Assembly (NCBI GenBank): GCA_051294375.1
Contig: CM119264.1
Span: forward strand, 5,935,621 to 5,999,620
DNA from: Paraspadella gotoi
Lineage: Eukaryota; Chaetognatha
Direction of reading: 5' to 3'
Length of the DNA stretch: 64,000 nucleotides
Below, one piece after another: positions 32,775 through 43,319 of this stretch (positions are counted from its first letter, which is position 1; each line of letters starts with the position of its first letter). The notes under the pieces were generated by a model that saw only the letters and a list, made by a program, of their open reading frames with translations, had not been told where the DNA came from and ran no database searches. Made by a program: the position numbers and the translations under genes.

Positions 32775-35012
32775 TCACGAATCCTCGACCAACGTCAAAA
32801 AACACGTTTCCTCCAAATATCCTAAGAATATTTTTTCCTCTTCCGTCTCGGGTCGAGCGGAAGACGTGACGCGGGGAAGTTTGTAAGGAATGTCCGAGTC
32901 TCCTCCGGGAATGGATCGTCCCGCTTCGTCGAGTCGCACGATGTCCCGGACGCTTTTGGCGTTCTCCAGCACTTCCTCGTCGGTCGAATCGTAGTCGTCG
33001 AAATCGTCTTCGTATTCTTCGTCCTTTTCCTCTTCCTCGTCTTCCTCGTAATCGTCCCCGTACTCTACCTCTTCCTCGCTTTCCTCTTCGAAATCCTCAT
33101 CGTAGCCTCGTTCCAACTTCTGCCAGCTTTCCGCGTTAACGACTTTCGAGCCTACGACGAGAAGATCCGCGCCGCCACGATCGACATTTTCAAAATTCTC
33201 GAGAGTTTCGACTAGACTTGACGAGAGTTTCGGTGGGGAGTCATTCTTCCCACCGCCGCTTCGAGTCAACTCCCTTTGCGTCTTTAAAATCTCCTTTTCG
33301 TCGATAAAGGCGTCCAATCGTTCAGCGACGACGGGGTCCCTGAGAAGTCGCTGCGCCGTGGGGCGTTCGACGGGGTCGGGGCGAAGTAAGGCGTCGACGA
33401 TCTCGTGGAGCGAAGAAGAATAACGCCGATCAACGTCGAAAGGGGCGAAGTCGGCGCGGGAGATTTTCGCGAAGAGGCTTAATAGGTTTTGGGCGTCGAA
33501 GGCGCGACGGAGCGCGACCAGTTCGTAGAGAAGGCAGCCCAGGCTCCACATGTCCGATTGGGTGGAATAAGGCACATCTATTGAAAAGAATTCCGAATTT
33601 AGTGAGAAGCTTTTGAAATATGCTCTCCGCCCTACCCAGTCGTTATTACCCTGCACAAGCTCGGGGCTGAGGTAGCAGGGGGTTCCTACGCAAGTGACGG
33701 CGACGTCGTCCGCCGCCAGGGTCTTCGCAATCCCGAAATCCCCGATCTTTACTGTCTTGCTTTTGACGAGGAAGACGTTGGCCGCTTTGAGGTCGCGATG
33801 AATCACCCGTTGCGAATTCTGGAAAGAAATCGGTTTCACCGTTACCTTCATTCAGAAAATAAAATAAATCCACAAATTGATTATGTAGTTACTAAAAATA
33901 TACCCTTTTACTTGTCTTACCAAGCAAGAAACTGTAGAAACTGGGTTTTAATTTAATTGTGGTATGGCAACGGGAGGATAGCCTGTGATACCCGGGGCGC
34001 GGGGTATCTCACCAACTGGCGTAGGGGCTGCGGACCCTCAGTGACCGCCTCCTGTCACTGGCATGTTTATACCGGCACCGTCACATTTAAGCCAGAACCG
34101 GGATACCCGGGGATTGAACCCGGGACGCACGGATGGAATGAGATGATTTAGCCTGCTCAGCCATTGAGACGAGGCTGAGGACGGACAGCAGTGAGGCAGC
34201 TTTAAGTCTTGCTGCCACAGTGGCACAATTAAATTAAAACCCAGTTTCTTTTCATAAAAATGCTCAAGGACAAATACGCGAGTATTTGTGTCATTGCTTG
34301 GTATGACAAGTAAAAGGGTATATTTTTAGTAACAACATAATCATCGAGTCTTATCGCTAACCGGTCCCCTCGACATACGTGGAGATAGTGGAGCGCGAGA
34401 AGAACTTGGATGAACCATTTCCAGATAAGAGTTTCGGGAATTAATGATTCGGATTCGGCAGCGGTGGCGATCTGATCGGCGAGGGTTCCTCCGTCGCAAT
34501 ATTCCTACAGGTTAGGGAAGAACTTCTCAAATTACTCAGACAATCACGAGGTTTTTTTTTTTCATATAAAATACCTGCACAATACACAAGAGATTCGGTT
34601 CGTGGAAGAAGTACTCGTCGAAGTGGACGATATGAGGATGAGACAAAGACGCGAGGATGCGGGCTTCACGCTCCACCGCCTCTTTTGTTCTCGTTTTTCG
34701 TCTATCGTCAAGCTCGACCTGTTTGATAGCCTAAAACAAAGGAGCATTACCGGGAAATCCGAAAAAAAGTATTACGAAACTAGGAAATATTAAGCATAAC
34801 CAATATAACCAGGAATTAAATTAAAACTTAAAAGTTTTTATAATATTTTTATAAAAAAATTGATATCCATCTTTAATCTTTATATCACTTAATGATTGCA
34901 CCTTAAATTCGCCGGATGATAAGTGATTGGCGAGAAAGACGACGCCCCCCGTCCCCTTCCCGATTTGGCTTAACAATCTGTAGCGGTCCATCGCGATCAC
35001 CTTCGCCTCCAT
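32775..35012 (-). CDS. NIMA-related (NEK) protein kinase with acidic tail
   Basis: Exons 34902-35012, 34575-34730, 34379-34504, 33650-33818 and 32775-33577 give 454 aa. The kinase domain is complete: glycine loop IGKGTGGVVF, AIKQVEL lysine, catalytic loop VIHRDLKAANVFL, IGDFG and CVGTPCYLSPEL, then SDMWSLGCLLYEL. HRDLKxxNxFL and GTPxYLSPE are typical of NEKs. The tail has a long Asp/Glu block (about residues 330-400) seen in several NEK1/NEK3-like kinases, but I cannot assign the subtype. The likely roles are cilia, centrosome or cell-cycle control. The third intron is almost filled by an inverted-repeat transposon. Most strikingly, the ATG begins 3 bp after the TMEM11 stop codon. A second in-frame ATG (Met8, MDRYRLL) is an alternative start. 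Confidence 0.88.
33879..34346. mobile_element. inverted-repeat MITE carrying tRNA-like promoter boxes
   Basis: The ends are inverted copies: TGATTATGTAGTTACTAAAA at the left and its near-exact inverse at the right, continuing through ATATACCCTTTTACTTGTC and AAACTGGGTTTTAATTTAA. The core, read on the minus strand, contains TGGCTGAGCAGG (A-box-like) and GGTTCAATCCC (exact B-box form) about 35 bp apart, as in tRNA genes. The core is related to repeats at 11602 and 22015. The element occupies about 470 of the 560 bp of a kinase-gene intron, ending about 60 bp and 35 bp from the flanking exons. Confidence 0.75.
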
Positions 35013-35015
35013 AAC

Positions 35016-35878
35016 TCAAGCCACCGCTAAATACTTGCGGCAAATGTTCCACAGCAAGAATCCAGAAACGACAACGCTGACGGAAGTGTGAAGAATTTTT
35101 CGGGCGTAATCATTGCGTCTAACGAGTACGACCGGGTTAGGGCTCTGCAACAGGTGAAGGGGCAGTTGCGAGAGTTGGACGGCGTGGCGCGTCGGGGAAC
35201 AGGGCTGGAACTTGGAGGCGGGATCGAATTGCCAGGAGATGTTATAAAGGCCTGAAACCAGAGAATATATAGCGAGAGAAATATATGGATAGCAGATAGA
35301 TTAGTAGAATCAAATGTAAATCCCCAATTTTCCCGTCATTCTATTCCTAAAAATGTCAAAACTCACCAGTAGCGAGAGCGGAGGCGACGGCAAAGGGGGC
35401 GGCGACGTGAATCCTAGCGGGGAAAACGACGCAAGCGACGACACCGACGGTGCCAGAAACGACGGCCGCCTTGTGAACGAAATTGCCGACGGTGATCCAG
35501 CGGAGAACTTCGCTGCCAAGCGAATCTGGTTCAACGATGACGACGGTGCAGCGTGACTCCAGCGCCGTCTCCAGCTCTTCCTCGTATTCCTCTCGGTTGG
35601 ACTGCTCGCGGCGTCGAATGATGTAGAGGCGCTCCTGGGACTCGGCTAGATGGAGCCGAAAGTGAGAAGTTGTGAATGAAGAGAGATAAATTGAAATAAT
35701 TTTTAATTAAGAGGTAATTAATGTGTGAGAAATGAGCTTCGATCAGGGAAAAAGAATACTGTGATGAAAGTAAATAGATAAGATAAGATAAGCTGCACTT
35801 AAACTTACCTGTGGACGGCTTTAGAACAGTTTTCTTGGATTGTCGCGATTTTCTTAAATCATGATCATGATTGGCCAT
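35016..35878 (-). CDS. TMEM11: TMEM11 / PMI, mitochondrial cristae-shaping protein
   Basis: Three exons (35809-35878, 35367-35645 and 35016-35251) give 194 aa, against 192 aa in human. Conserved parts are LYIIRRR, EELETALESR, VVIVEPDSLGSEVLRWITVGN, HKAAVVSGT, NISWQFDP and QSPNPVVLVRRND. Two hydrophobic segments span the mitochondrial inner membrane. In animals TMEM11/PMI cooperates with MICOS to set cristae number and diameter, and it limits BNIP3/NIX mitophagy. The start ATG opens a His/Asp-rich N-terminus (MANHDHDLRKS). The stop codon lies 3 bp before the kinase start codon on the same strand. That leaves no room for a separate promoter, so the two are presumably transcribed together. Confidence 0.94.
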
Positions 35879-36375
35879 AATGGCATCGCTAAACGAAAAA
35901 AAAAAGTTAAACGATTCTTCCAACTGGATGGTTGAAAGTATAGAATACGGGATACGCTCAATTACAAGTGAATTATAGAATATAAATACTTGTAGACGAT
36001 TGATTTTGATGCCTTGACCGAGAAATAACAATTGTAAAATCTTAGAAAAAAACTAATTCCAAAAAATTGACAGACAAAATCGAAATAGTTAAACCCCAGT
36101 TTTTCTTGATTCTAGTCAGCAAATACCAGCAGGGATCTAAAAAGGGATATTACTTCTAGTTGCACTACTATGTTTTATGATAGGATGAAAAACGGAATTA
36201 ACCAAACTTTCTATCGTGTCCCATTCGAAAAAAGCGAGAATTACATAAGAGCTACATTCAAACTATTAAAACCTCAAAAACCCCATTACCCGATCAACGG
36301 TAACAACTGCTGACTAAGATGAGAACTACGAAGAGATCAAACGAGTTTTAAAAAAACAAAAAAACTAATAGCGGA

Positions 36376-37850
36376 TAGTGTTCCGATAACCGTTAACAGT
36401 TAACGGTTATTAACGGTTAAAAATAATTTTAACTTAACCGTTAATATATTTATTTTAACGGTTAAATTCGGTTAATTTTCAAGTATGATTTTTGTTATGA
36501 AAACTTTGATTTTTTAAGAAAAAAAATTTTTTTCCTTATTCTCCTCTCCCTTTCTCACTATATTTTTCCCCCTCTCTCTGTTCTACATTTTCCCCTATTT
36601 TTTCTTTGTTATTTTCAACCCTTTTAATCTTTTTCTATTTTAATCTATTATCATTTTTTTTCTGCCCTTCCCATATTTTTTTTACTTACTTTCTCCCAAT
36701 TGTTTTCGTTTTTCCTTTCAGCTAATTAAGCATTTACAAAGAATATTTTGAAATATAATATGCATCTGCATATATTTTTTTGCAAATCAAATTTTTACAT
36801 GCAATAATATTCTATTTTGCTAATAAAAAATAAATAATCTTTCTTCTTTTACTTTTTTAGCTTTTTCTTTCAATTTTTAAAATGAACAAAGAAGTAAATA
36901 TAATAAAGCCGAATGAATGAAAAAATTTAAAAAAAAATAAAATAAAAAAATTATTAGAAAACATTTAAAAAATGAACAATAGAAGGAATGAATCTTTGAA
37001 AAGACATTAAGGCTAACTAAAACTATCCTTCAATGATGATATACTTTACTTTAATAAAATTACAAAAAATATTTATTAATTAATAACTTCTTTGATCAAT
37101 CGATCATTTAAAAATTTAATTAATAAATTGATATTCATAATTAAGAGAAAATAAAGTTTATTTGTTTACAAACAACCGGTTTTTATTTCAAAAAACGGAC
37201 ATGTTTCGACTCTAGTTTTTCCGAGTCTACATCAGCGCGTGAGAGTCGAAACATGTCCTTTTAAAAATAAAAACCTGTTGTTTGTAAACAAATAAACTTT
37301 GCTTTCACTTAACTATAAACGTAACGAAAAGAAAGTCTTAATACAATATTTATAATTATATTTATATTTATGGTCATGGTTTATGAAAGACTAACAACAG
37401 AAAACATGCTTTCAAGAAACTAACAACTATAAAAATAATGAGGAAGAGAAATAGAAAAGCAAAAGCAAAAACGAAAGAAAGAAAGAAAAAGAGAGAAAGA
37501 GAAAACAAAATATACAGAATTAAAATTACATGTGCTTTTTCTTTCATTGTCTTTTTTCATATTTTATTATGCTATGAGGCAAAAAAATTTATTATAATGC
37601 TGTTTTTTCAAACCAATTTCTCATTTATCAACATAATGTGTACCTCATCTATCTGAAATAAAAGATAAAGACTATTCAGTAGCCGGAGTTAGGAGAAACA
37701 CAATTAAATACTTTAGTTAGTTGCAAATATTAATATTTTAAATTTAAAGTTAAATTATAAAATTAACCGATTTTAACGGTTAACCGTTAAAAACGTTAGT
37801 TTTAACGGTTAAGCGAAGTTCCTCAAAAATTAACGGTTAACGGAACCCTA
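36376..37850. mobile_element. hAT-like non-autonomous DNA transposon (MITE)
   Basis: The left end is TAGTGTTCCGATAACCGTTAA and the right end is the inverse TTAACGGTTAACGGAACCCTA, a terminal inverted repeat with about two mismatches. The element is flanked by identical 8-bp copies ATAGCGGA (36368-36375 and 37851-37858). An 8-bp duplication and TAGNG termini are hAT hallmarks. AACGGTTAA repeats cluster inside both ends, as transposase-binding subterminal repeats do. The 1.5-kb interior is AT-rich and has no transposase frame. The insertion is 37 bp beyond the ERLEC1 stop codon. Confidence 0.88.
37155..37305. repeat. nested palindrome inside the hAT-like element
   Basis: A near-perfect inverted repeat: TTTATTTGTTTACAAACAA ... 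GACATGTTTCGACTCT, then AGAGTCGAAACATGTCC ... TTGTTTGTAAACAAATAAA, around a short loop with CATCAGCGCG. The total is about 150 bp. It looks like a separate small foldback element inserted in the larger transposon. Confidence 0.75.
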
Positions 37851-37894
37851 ATAGCGGACGTGAAACCGGAGGAGGGAGGACGCGAAGCGTTTCT

Positions 37895-39535
37895 TTAGAG
37901 AATGTCCGACGGGAGGAGGCCGTCGACGGAGGCCTTGTCAACGACGTTGCAGAACAAAGGCGACTCGACCCCCATGATGTATTCGCAGATCTCGGGTTCG
38001 AGGAGATAGATGGAGACGCTATGAGGGTCGCCGTCCGCCTTACATTTGAGCTTGACTTCGACGCGGCGTGGTCGGGAGGTCTCGTCGCAATGGTCGCCCT
38101 TGGAGTAAAGATTGGAGACGGAGAGGGCGCGTTTCGCTTTGTTTGGGTGATTCCTAGCCCATTTCCTGTGCTCTTCCTCGTCCCACTGACCCAGGGTTAT
38201 CGTGATGCGGGTTCCGTCGCGTTCTGAAAAGACGAAAAGTTGTTGAAGAAAAAAAAAACCCGGCGTAGACCGCTACACTTATCAACTCAAACTCGCCTCG
38301 GTGAAACTGTCTCGCGTATTTGTGGTAACAGAGTTCGTGCTTCCAATATCCCGTTCCCCCCGTGACGCAGTGATCCCCCGTGAAAAATCCATGGATCCAC
38401 TGTCGGTCCGTGATTTGACCGATGGAGCTTTGACTCTTCAACTGCGACGTCATCGTCACCGGCGTCGTTTCCTCCGTCTTCGAAGCAGTTTCTTGCGTCG
38501 CCGGTTCCGGTTCCTCCGATGATCTCTGCGGCGCCGACTTACCCTCGGGTTCGCCGACGGCGGCGCCCGACAGTAGCGCCTCCCATTCGGCGGCTCTGGC
38601 GCGCTCTTGGAGCTCGAGCTTTCGCGGCTTGACGCCGGCGCGGCCATAGCATTGGATGGAGTGAACGGGCGGTTCGTCGAGAAGATAGTAGGGGTGGGAG
38701 CAGAGAATGGAAGTGCGGACGATGATAGTGTACTCGCAGGTGGAAGTCTCCTCCAGGTGCTCGATCTCGTTGCGACTTCCCTGGCTGCATACGTAGAGGA
38801 CGATGGATCGTCGAGGGGTACCGGAGTTGAGATCGCAAGGCGTCCCGTCCGACATGACCACCTCGAAGTAAGGAAGAATCTCGTCGCCAACCTTCTTCGC
38901 GGGAATTTTGGGAGATTTTCCCGAGGCGATGGGAACGTCCTTTTGCAACGAGCTAGAGTAGCGACCGAGGTAATACTCTTGGAGGTTGGTCCGCTTTCCA
39001 GTGTCTTTGCTTTCGTGGAACTAAAGAAAAAGTGAAAGTTTCTCCAAGACCTGTTACCTCGACTTATTAGATTACGTATTATGGCAGAGGAAACCGTTAA
39101 GTGTCTCGTCAATTTGACTTAAAGGATCACCTGTCTTAAAAAGTTTCCGTGACAAAGCTCGTAAGTCCAAAAACTCTCGATTCGATAGCTGCACGTCTTC
39201 TTTTCGAACAGCTCGTTCAAGATGGCTAGAGGCGATGGGCCCGAGTAGTCTACATTCTTCTGTCTCCCATCAGAATGAATTTTGGGAATGGCGCACTTGT
39301 AGAATTCCGATTCGTGGGTTTTCAAACTCAACCAATGATCTTCACTGTCGGCCGAAGACTCGAGGGCCGCATCCTGCTCCCAGTTAAGAAAGTCCCCTTC
39401 GTTCCAGCGGACCTGAAAGAAGGCGTCGCCCTCCTCCATCATTTTCCCCTGAAATCCCTGGGATTTCCAGCATCGACCGGTGATGGCCAACAGCACCATC
39501 AGTTTAAATGTCGAGCTAGACGACATTGTTCGCAT
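37895..39535 (-). CDS. ERLEC1: ER lectin 1 (XTP3-B), ERAD glycan receptor
   Basis: Exons 39131-39535, 38297-39020 and 37895-38223 give 485 aa (human 483). A signal peptide (MRTMSSSSTFKLMVLLAIT) is followed by two MRH (mannose-6-phosphate-receptor homology) domains. The first has KTCSYRIESFWTYELCHGNF, EYYLGRY, TPCDL and CEYTIIVRTSILCSHP. The second has GDHCVTGGTGYWKHELCYHKY and GDHCDETSRPRRVEVKLKC, then CEYIMGVESPLFC. ERLEC1 binds trimmed mannose glycans on misfolded proteins in the ER lumen and passes them to the HRD1-SEL1L ligase. The junction between exons 2 and 3 keeps frame only with a GC donor (GAG/GCGAGT at 38295-38296), giving FHRERDGTRI. The linker between the MRH domains is Glu/Thr/Ser-rich. 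Confidence 0.94.
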
Positions 39536-39589
39536 ATTGATTTATCTTATAGCGCGCCGAGAAAACGAGAGTGGCGAGCGAATGCTGGT

Positions 39590-41368
39590 TAAGCATTTCT
39601 CGGAATAGAAGAACTGAAAAAAAGGCGAAATATCAATAGAAAAAGGAAGGAAATGAGAAATTAAACTTTTATACCAAAACTTGACGCGGAAAATGCACTT
39701 AGAAATAAAACAAAGAAACAAAAACTAAAAAAAACAAAAAACGGCTACTTCTACTTATTTTTTTTGTAGATCCAGTGAGGTAGGTCAGTCCAGCGCACGG
39801 GATAACGACTCAACTCCCATCGTGACCACTAACCTCTCAGCCATATAGGCCGCAATTCATCGAGTTCGAAACACTAGGCTGATGTTAAAGGCGATGCCGC
39901 GTAAGCATAACCCCGCACCGACGTTAATCGAAAGTCATACACGAATGGAGAGTAAGTGCTCTATTCCTACTCGTTTATGAAGCTTTACTTGACGATCTCA
40001 ATACTTCATTTTTCGATTTTTTTTGTGCTTCTCAATCCTCAGGCAATGCTGATCCGTACATTAAACCCAACATCTCCCTGTTGAGTTCCTTGTGCGTTTC
40101 ACGATTTCACAGAAATCTTACAAGTCATAATTATCGCGAAAATATTTTTGTTGTTGTCAGCACAAACTTGCCATTTTAGGATCCATTTCAGGTCGTAAAT
40201 GATAATAATAATTTGCCGTGACATCAAGATCACAGTCTTTAAGATTATTGTAAAAATTAATCATTGCTAATTCTAAGTAAATATTTTTTCATTTATAAAT
40301 TTTTAACAGTACCATTAAATTTTTTTTCCCAGTGGCAGTGGCGTTAAATCTTGAGAGTATTATAGTCAAGAGCTTTGTTTTTTCTTACTTTCGAGATTTT
40401 ACGTAAGTTATTTAAACCAATGTACTGACAAAATCAATCCAACTGGGTATAAACTTCTGAAACAGTTCATGGTTTCTTTTAAAACATTTAAATGACAATG
40501 TAATGTCACAATCACGAAATTTTTATATAATGCAGTTAATAAAAGTAAAAGGCAATGAGAGTCAAAAGATTGCACAAATCTATAACTGGACGGTCAGAGT
40601 CCAAAAAATACGGAAGGGGAAATATTAACGATCTAGTTAGTTTGTAGATATATAGAGAAGATGAAAACAAAAATAACAATGATACGCATCAAGAAATTAA
40701 AGCAGAAAATATGATTTAAAATTTTTTCGTAATATCATTTGTGCATGAAACCAAAAATTAAATATATTGTTTCATTTATATTTCGATCTATACAAATTAT
40801 ATTTCCTGTTATAATCTTGAAAGTGAAAGTTGACTGAAATAAACTTCTTCGGCTTGAAAATAATAATAACAGCAATCATTAAAACTTAAGGAAATGGCGC
40901 AGAGTGTTTTATAAAGTGTAGATTAGTAGAAAAATAATATAAAAAATAAATCTTTCAATAGAAAAAAGCTGATACCTCATTTATTCTAAATTTTTTCTAT
41001 ACCGTTATTACAGCGATTTTGAGAACACAACAGCAGATTTCGAAGTCACAGACTGCATGTAAAAATATAACAAAGCTATGAAACAATGAAATCTTTATCA
41101 TTATTTAACGCATATGAGTTAAGATGGAACAAAAAATTTGCTCTTGGGGGAAAAAAATTGAGAAAATCAAAAGTAGTGGAATTCTAAAAATTTTGCAACT
41201 AAGTTTTTGTGCAGTTTCTGGTTAAGATAAAACTTGATCCAATATATATCTATTTAGCACAAGCATTCTAAACTTCAAAAAAGCCTTGGCGTGAAGAATT
41301 TTGCTCTTTAATTTCTGTTTGTCACCGAATGCCAGCCTCTATCGATTTTGACGGTCTCCATGCTATAT
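39590..41368. other. gene-free spacer with a tRNA-SINE-like block
   Basis: The sequence between ERLEC1 and the SLC30A gene is mostly AT-rich. Bases about 39775-39965 are GC-richer. On the minus strand they read TGGCTGAGAGGTTAGTGG, which fits a tRNA A box, followed by GAGTTGAGTC, a weak B box. This may be an old tRNA-derived SINE. I see no coding exon here. Confidence 0.4.
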
Positions 41369-43021
41369 TCACTCAGGCTGATCATTTGTTTTCGATTCGT
41401 TAGCGGCGTCATCGACGATCACATCGAGTTCGACGTCGCCAGAGACGCTGTCGACACGTTGCTTGCTAGTGGACGGAGTTAGAATTCCAGCGCTAGAGCT
41501 CCATCGATTGTTGCGGTGGAGACGGCGCCACTCGCTTTGAAGCATGAGATATTCCAAGACCTCCTCCTCTTCTTCGGCCTCCCGAATGATATCGCGCGCA
41601 CCCCGCTTGGTTACCCGGCCGCGCTGCTGCGGAAAGTTGTTGGGTAGATCTTCGTGGGCGCGGGCGAGTCGACGCTCCGCGTTGCTACCGCAGCAAGTGT
41701 CCCGCGCGCACTTGGGAGAGGCGCACTCGTAAAGACAGTCTGTGCTCAACACGGTCTCGGAGCGAGCCATTCCGTTCGTCGGAGCGCCAAGGGAAGCCGC
41801 CCCTTCGCCGGCCGGCCGGCGGGTGGGCGACTTAAATTCCGGTTGAAATGTGAGCGAGTGAATGTCCCACTTGTGAAAGTAGGCTTTGATCTTTTTCGAG
41901 ACCTTTGTGTAATGCTGCTCGTTTTTAATTCCTTCGAAAACGACGTGAATGGTGGCCATAATTTTCTTCCCCTCCAAGCGCCAAACATGGATGTCGTGAA
42001 TCTGCACGATCTGAGGAATATCTTTCATCAACTGTTTCTGAAGGGCAACGACGTCGATGTTTTCCGGGATGTGTTGAATGAGAGTAAGGGCGCTTTGCAC
42101 CATGAGCGGGGTCACGTTGGCGACGACGATGCCGATGATGATGAGACCGAGAAGAGGATCAATGTAGTTCGCCCAATCGTCGTTGACGAAGAAAAAGACG
42201 AGGCCGTCGAGCACGATCATGATCGAGGCCAGAAGTCCAATCCCCATGTGGAGAAGCATCGCCCAATAATCCACCAGAGATCTTTGAGCCCGGGATACCG
42301 ACTGAGCTTTTGCCTTCACTCGGTACTTGGACACTGAACTGACCATCGCGCCTTCTTTAACGGTCAATCCGTTGTCCGAGGCGGAGGACGCGGCCTGCGG
42401 CCCACCGGCCATGCGGCAGCATTGATGTAGAAACGGAAGACAGAAGGCGTTGAAGCCCGAGGAGGGAATGGGGGCGTGGCTGCTAAAAGCGTCCCATTTG
42501 GAGAGAGTCGTGCTCGTCGGAGATACGACGCCCTCCACGGTCTGATGGGAAAGCGCACGGCACACCTTGGTTGGACTCTCGTTCCTCGAACAGCATCGGA
42601 TCAACAGAGAATAAAAGATCACAGATAAATGCACGAATAAGCCCAAGCCGCCCATGGCGACCACGGTAAGTTTATGCGCTTGAAGGCCTTCCTCCGGCGA
42701 GATGATGTATTGGAGGGAGTCGACGACGCTGCTGAAGCACAACGAAATGATGACAACGTGGCTGATGAGAGAGCCGACGAGCTCGATGCGAACCCAGCCG
42801 TACGTGTTAGTAAAGTAAGAATTGTCCGGGGTGCTGTTGTGTTTCAAGAAAGACAGGAGACCGACAAAGAGCGAGAGTGCATCGGAAAGGACGTGATACG
42901 AGTAGGACTTGAGCGCCAAGCATCCTGAGACGTTACTCATTAAAAATTGAGCTGCGAAAAAAGCGAAAGACCAAAAGACGAGGAGAACCAACCAAAATTT
43001 TGGCCCGACGCAGCCGCACAT
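41369..43021 (-). CDS. SLC30A (ZnT1-like) cation-efflux transporter
   Basis: An intronless frame starting at ATG 43021 gives 550 aa. It has six hydrophobic segments, a cytoplasmic loop after segment four, and a C-terminal domain with IHDIHVWRLEGKKIMATIHV, the ferredoxin-like fold of cation diffusion facilitators. This layout and the HVW segment place it with ZnT1/ZnT10. These transporters export Zn2+ (ZnT10 exports Mn2+) from cytosol in exchange for protons. In segment 2 the metal-site motif is intact (His43 and Asp47 in YHVLSDAL). In segment 5 the expected Hx3D reads HMGIG, so the second aspartate is glycine. The long Cys-rich C-terminal tail (CASPKCARDTCCG) could bind metal. Either metal selectivity or transport activity may differ from ZnT1. 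Confidence 0.9.
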   Translation of the reverse strand: MCGCVGPKFWLVLLVFWSFAFFAAQFLMSNVSGCLALKSYSYHVLSDALSLFVGLLSFLKHNSTPDNSYFTNTYGWVRIELVGSLISHVVIISLCFSSVVDSLQYIISPEEGLQAHKLTVVAMGGLGLFVHLSVIFYSLLIRCCSRNESPTKVCRALSHQTVEGVVSPTSTTLSKWDAFSSHAPIPSSGFNAFCLPFLHQCCRMAGGPQAASSASDNGLTVKEGAMVSSVSKYRVKAKAQSVSRAQRSLVDYWAMLLHMGIGLLASIMIVLDGLVFFFVNDDWANYIDPLLGLIIIGIVVANVTPLMVQSALTLIQHIPENIDVVALQKQLMKDIPQIVQIHDIHVWRLEGKKIMATIHVVFEGIKNEQHYTKVSKKIKAYFHKWDIHSLTFQPEFKSPTRRPAGEGAASLGAPTNGMARSETVLSTDCLYECASPKCARDTCCGSNAERRLARAHEDLPNNFPQQRGRVTKRGARDIIREAEEEEEVLEYLMLQSEWRRLHRNNRWSSSAGILTPSTSKQRVDSVSGDVELDVIVDDAANESKTNDQPE

Positions 43022-43253
43022 TCTCGTTTCGCTCAAAACTATGCGCGGTTACGCTGGTCGTGATGAAGGATCCAAAGTATGGAGCTATCAACCGATCCGA
43101 TTTAGTTTTTTCACTCGCACGTTAAACGCGTTGCAGACATAAAAAGTCATGGTTCAGTTTTTATTAAGCTTTAAAACTTATATATTTGCTTTCAGTGTTA
43201 CTCCATATTGGGCTTTAATCATGAACTATTTTTTTAAATTATTTTAGTTTTTG

Positions 43254-43319
43254 ATGTCACGGAACCGGTCCCGGAAGGCCAGAAATATTGATGAGGATGC
43301 TGACAAAAAGAGGAGACAA
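43254..43319 (+). CDS. possible plus-strand first exon, 22 codons, orphan
   Basis: In AT-rich DNA a GC-rich stretch reads MSRNRSRKARNIDEDADKK and then RRQ, ending at CAA/GTGAGC, a good splice donor. A TTTTAG acceptor-like site lies just before the ATG. It is arranged head to head with the SLC30A gene (start codon 43021), 232 bp away. I could not find a matching downstream exon on the plus strand before 44.3 kb, and I do not recognise the peptide. It may be a first exon with distant partners, or a remnant. Confidence 0.3.

Noticed and set aside
34100-34190. Functional tRNA gene in the kinase intron
   Set aside because: The A- and B-box-like words are present, but I cannot fold an acceptor stem or anticodon arm. 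It is better explained as a tRNA-derived promoter in a repeat.
38456-39112. Minus-strand 218-codon Arg-rich frame within ERLEC1
   Set aside because: It runs out of frame with the ERLEC1 MRH domains, crosses the intron at 39021-39130, and has arginine-rich shadow composition.
41654-42337. Plus-strand 227-codon open frame opposite the SLC30A gene
   Set aside because: It is an antisense by-product of GC-rich codons. The minus-strand frame has membrane segments and the cation-efflux C-terminal domain.
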